Assembly: GCA_903862805.1 (NCBI GenBank) | Contig: CAIOZP010000306.1 | Location: 1 to 5,061, forward strand | DNA: 5,061 bases | Source of the DNA: an uncultured Fibrobacterota bacterium | Lineage (GTDB): Bacteria; Fibrobacterota; Chitinivibrionia; Chitinivibrionales; CAIOZP01 | Reading direction: 5' to 3' | Shown: positions 4,829 to 5,061 of the stretch, piece after piece | Position numbering within the stretch: position 1 is the first letter of the stretch | Layout: every line of letters starts with the position of its first letter | Notes under the pieces: generated by a model | Database searches by the model: none | Told to the model about the DNA's origin: nothing | The model's input: the letters and a program-made list of their open reading frames with translations, nothing else | Made by a program: the position numbers and the translations under genes

Positions 4829-5061
4829 AATCTACCGCCCAGAATCTTACATATTTTCCCCAGAGCTTCTGTATCCAAGCTCTTCTCTTCATTTGTAACG
4901 CCACCTTAACTACGCTGCCATGTGCAGATTTTTCGATGAACGAAGGTATTGCCAGTAACTTGTACCGGATCGTAGACAGCCTGTTCCTCACCTTTTCACA
5001 GATGATCGATAGTCTAAAAAGGCTCATGAAATTGTACGCGATAGTCATAAGCGCCAACGTC
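4809..5061 (-). mobile_element. End of an IS1380-like insertion sequence (partial)
   Basis: The transposase 3' end defines one end of an insertion sequence that continues past the window. The outer boundary is not certain. The most attractive place is CCCAATTTTCC starting at 4809, directly next to TTAA (4805-4808): IS1380-family ends commonly begin with CC and make short, A/T-rich target duplications. The other end is outside the window, so neither the inverted repeat nor the duplication can be tested here. Confidence 0.55.
4821..5061 (-). CDS. IS1380-like transposase, C-terminal part (5' partial)
   Basis: Only the last 79 residues are in the window; the frame is open to the window edge, so the internal TTG at 5057-5055 is not a start. 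The visible part reads TLALMTIAYNFMSLFRLS, then RLSTIRYKLLAIPSFIEK and VVKVALQMKRRAWIQKLW. This matches the end of IS1380-family DDE transposases as I remember them (AYN-LMSLFR, LKTLRYR-FAIGA, LKLSL-KRREW). The catalytic Asp/Asp residues lie outside; the final Glu region may too. Residues after KLW (GKYVRFWAVDFV) look unlike the family's usual end and might be read-through into the terminal repeat. Whether the element is intact cannot be judged. It is on the same strand as the small secreted protein gene, about 97 bases upstream of it. Confidence 0.8.
   Translation of the reverse strand, partial: TLALMTIAYNFMSLFRLSIICEKVRNRLSTIRYKLLAIPSFIEKSAHGSVVKVALQMKRRAWIQKLWGKYVRFWAVDFV

Noticed and set aside
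4654..4878. 74-residue minus-strand frame between the transposase and the small gene
   Set aside because: It overlaps both better-supported frames and has no recognisable motif or ribosome site.
1..5061. CRISPR array, tRNA, rRNA, toxin-antitoxin or other defence system
   Set aside because: No regularly spaced repeats, no RNA gene signatures and no recognisable defence domains were seen on either strand.

Overview
The window looks like a chromosomal stretch from a Gram-negative bacterium of the Fibrobacterota / FCB-like kind, with moderate GC by eye. This is inferred from three things: a secreted protein with a type-IX-style C-terminal sorting domain, a PEGA-domain protein followed by a predicted outer-membrane beta-barrel, and a DeaD/DbpA-type helicase. 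No rRNA or other phylogenetic marker is present, so the assignment is tentative.

Layout. Positions 1-954 (+) hold the 3' part of a surface or secreted protein: an Asp/Thr-rich repeat region, a possible degenerate thioredoxin-like domain and a C-terminal sorting domain. After a 56-base gap, 1011-1859 (+) encodes a signal-peptide / Pro-Val linker / PEGA / beta-barrel envelope protein. The two may be co-transcribed and form a cell-envelope pair. A 136-base gap leads to 1996-3654 (+), a full-length DEAD-box RNA helicase with a DbpA-like RNA-binding tail. A 165-base intergenic region carries a direct repeat, a 7-6-7 palindrome, a good sigma70-like promoter and a hairpin at the predicted mRNA 5' end. 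It leads into 3820-4410 (+), a typical 2-Cys peroxiredoxin with both catalytic cysteines and its own terminator.

The right end is read from the minus strand. A tiny gene at 4539-4724 (-) encodes a 61-residue precursor with a clear signal peptide and a 38-residue cationic mature part. It has a ribosome binding site and a strong downstream terminator, arranged convergently with the peroxiredoxin gene. Upstream of it and on the same strand is the C-terminal end of an IS1380-like transposase (4821 to the window edge), whose outer end lies very close to the small gene's control region.

The helicase and peroxiredoxin are ordinary housekeeping or stress genes. The parts most worth a second look are the orphan secreted mini-protein with the IS end next to it, the regulatory architecture upstream of the peroxiredoxin, and the cysteine-depleted thioredoxin-like domain in the first gene. 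No CRISPR array, tRNA, rRNA or recognisable defence system is visible.
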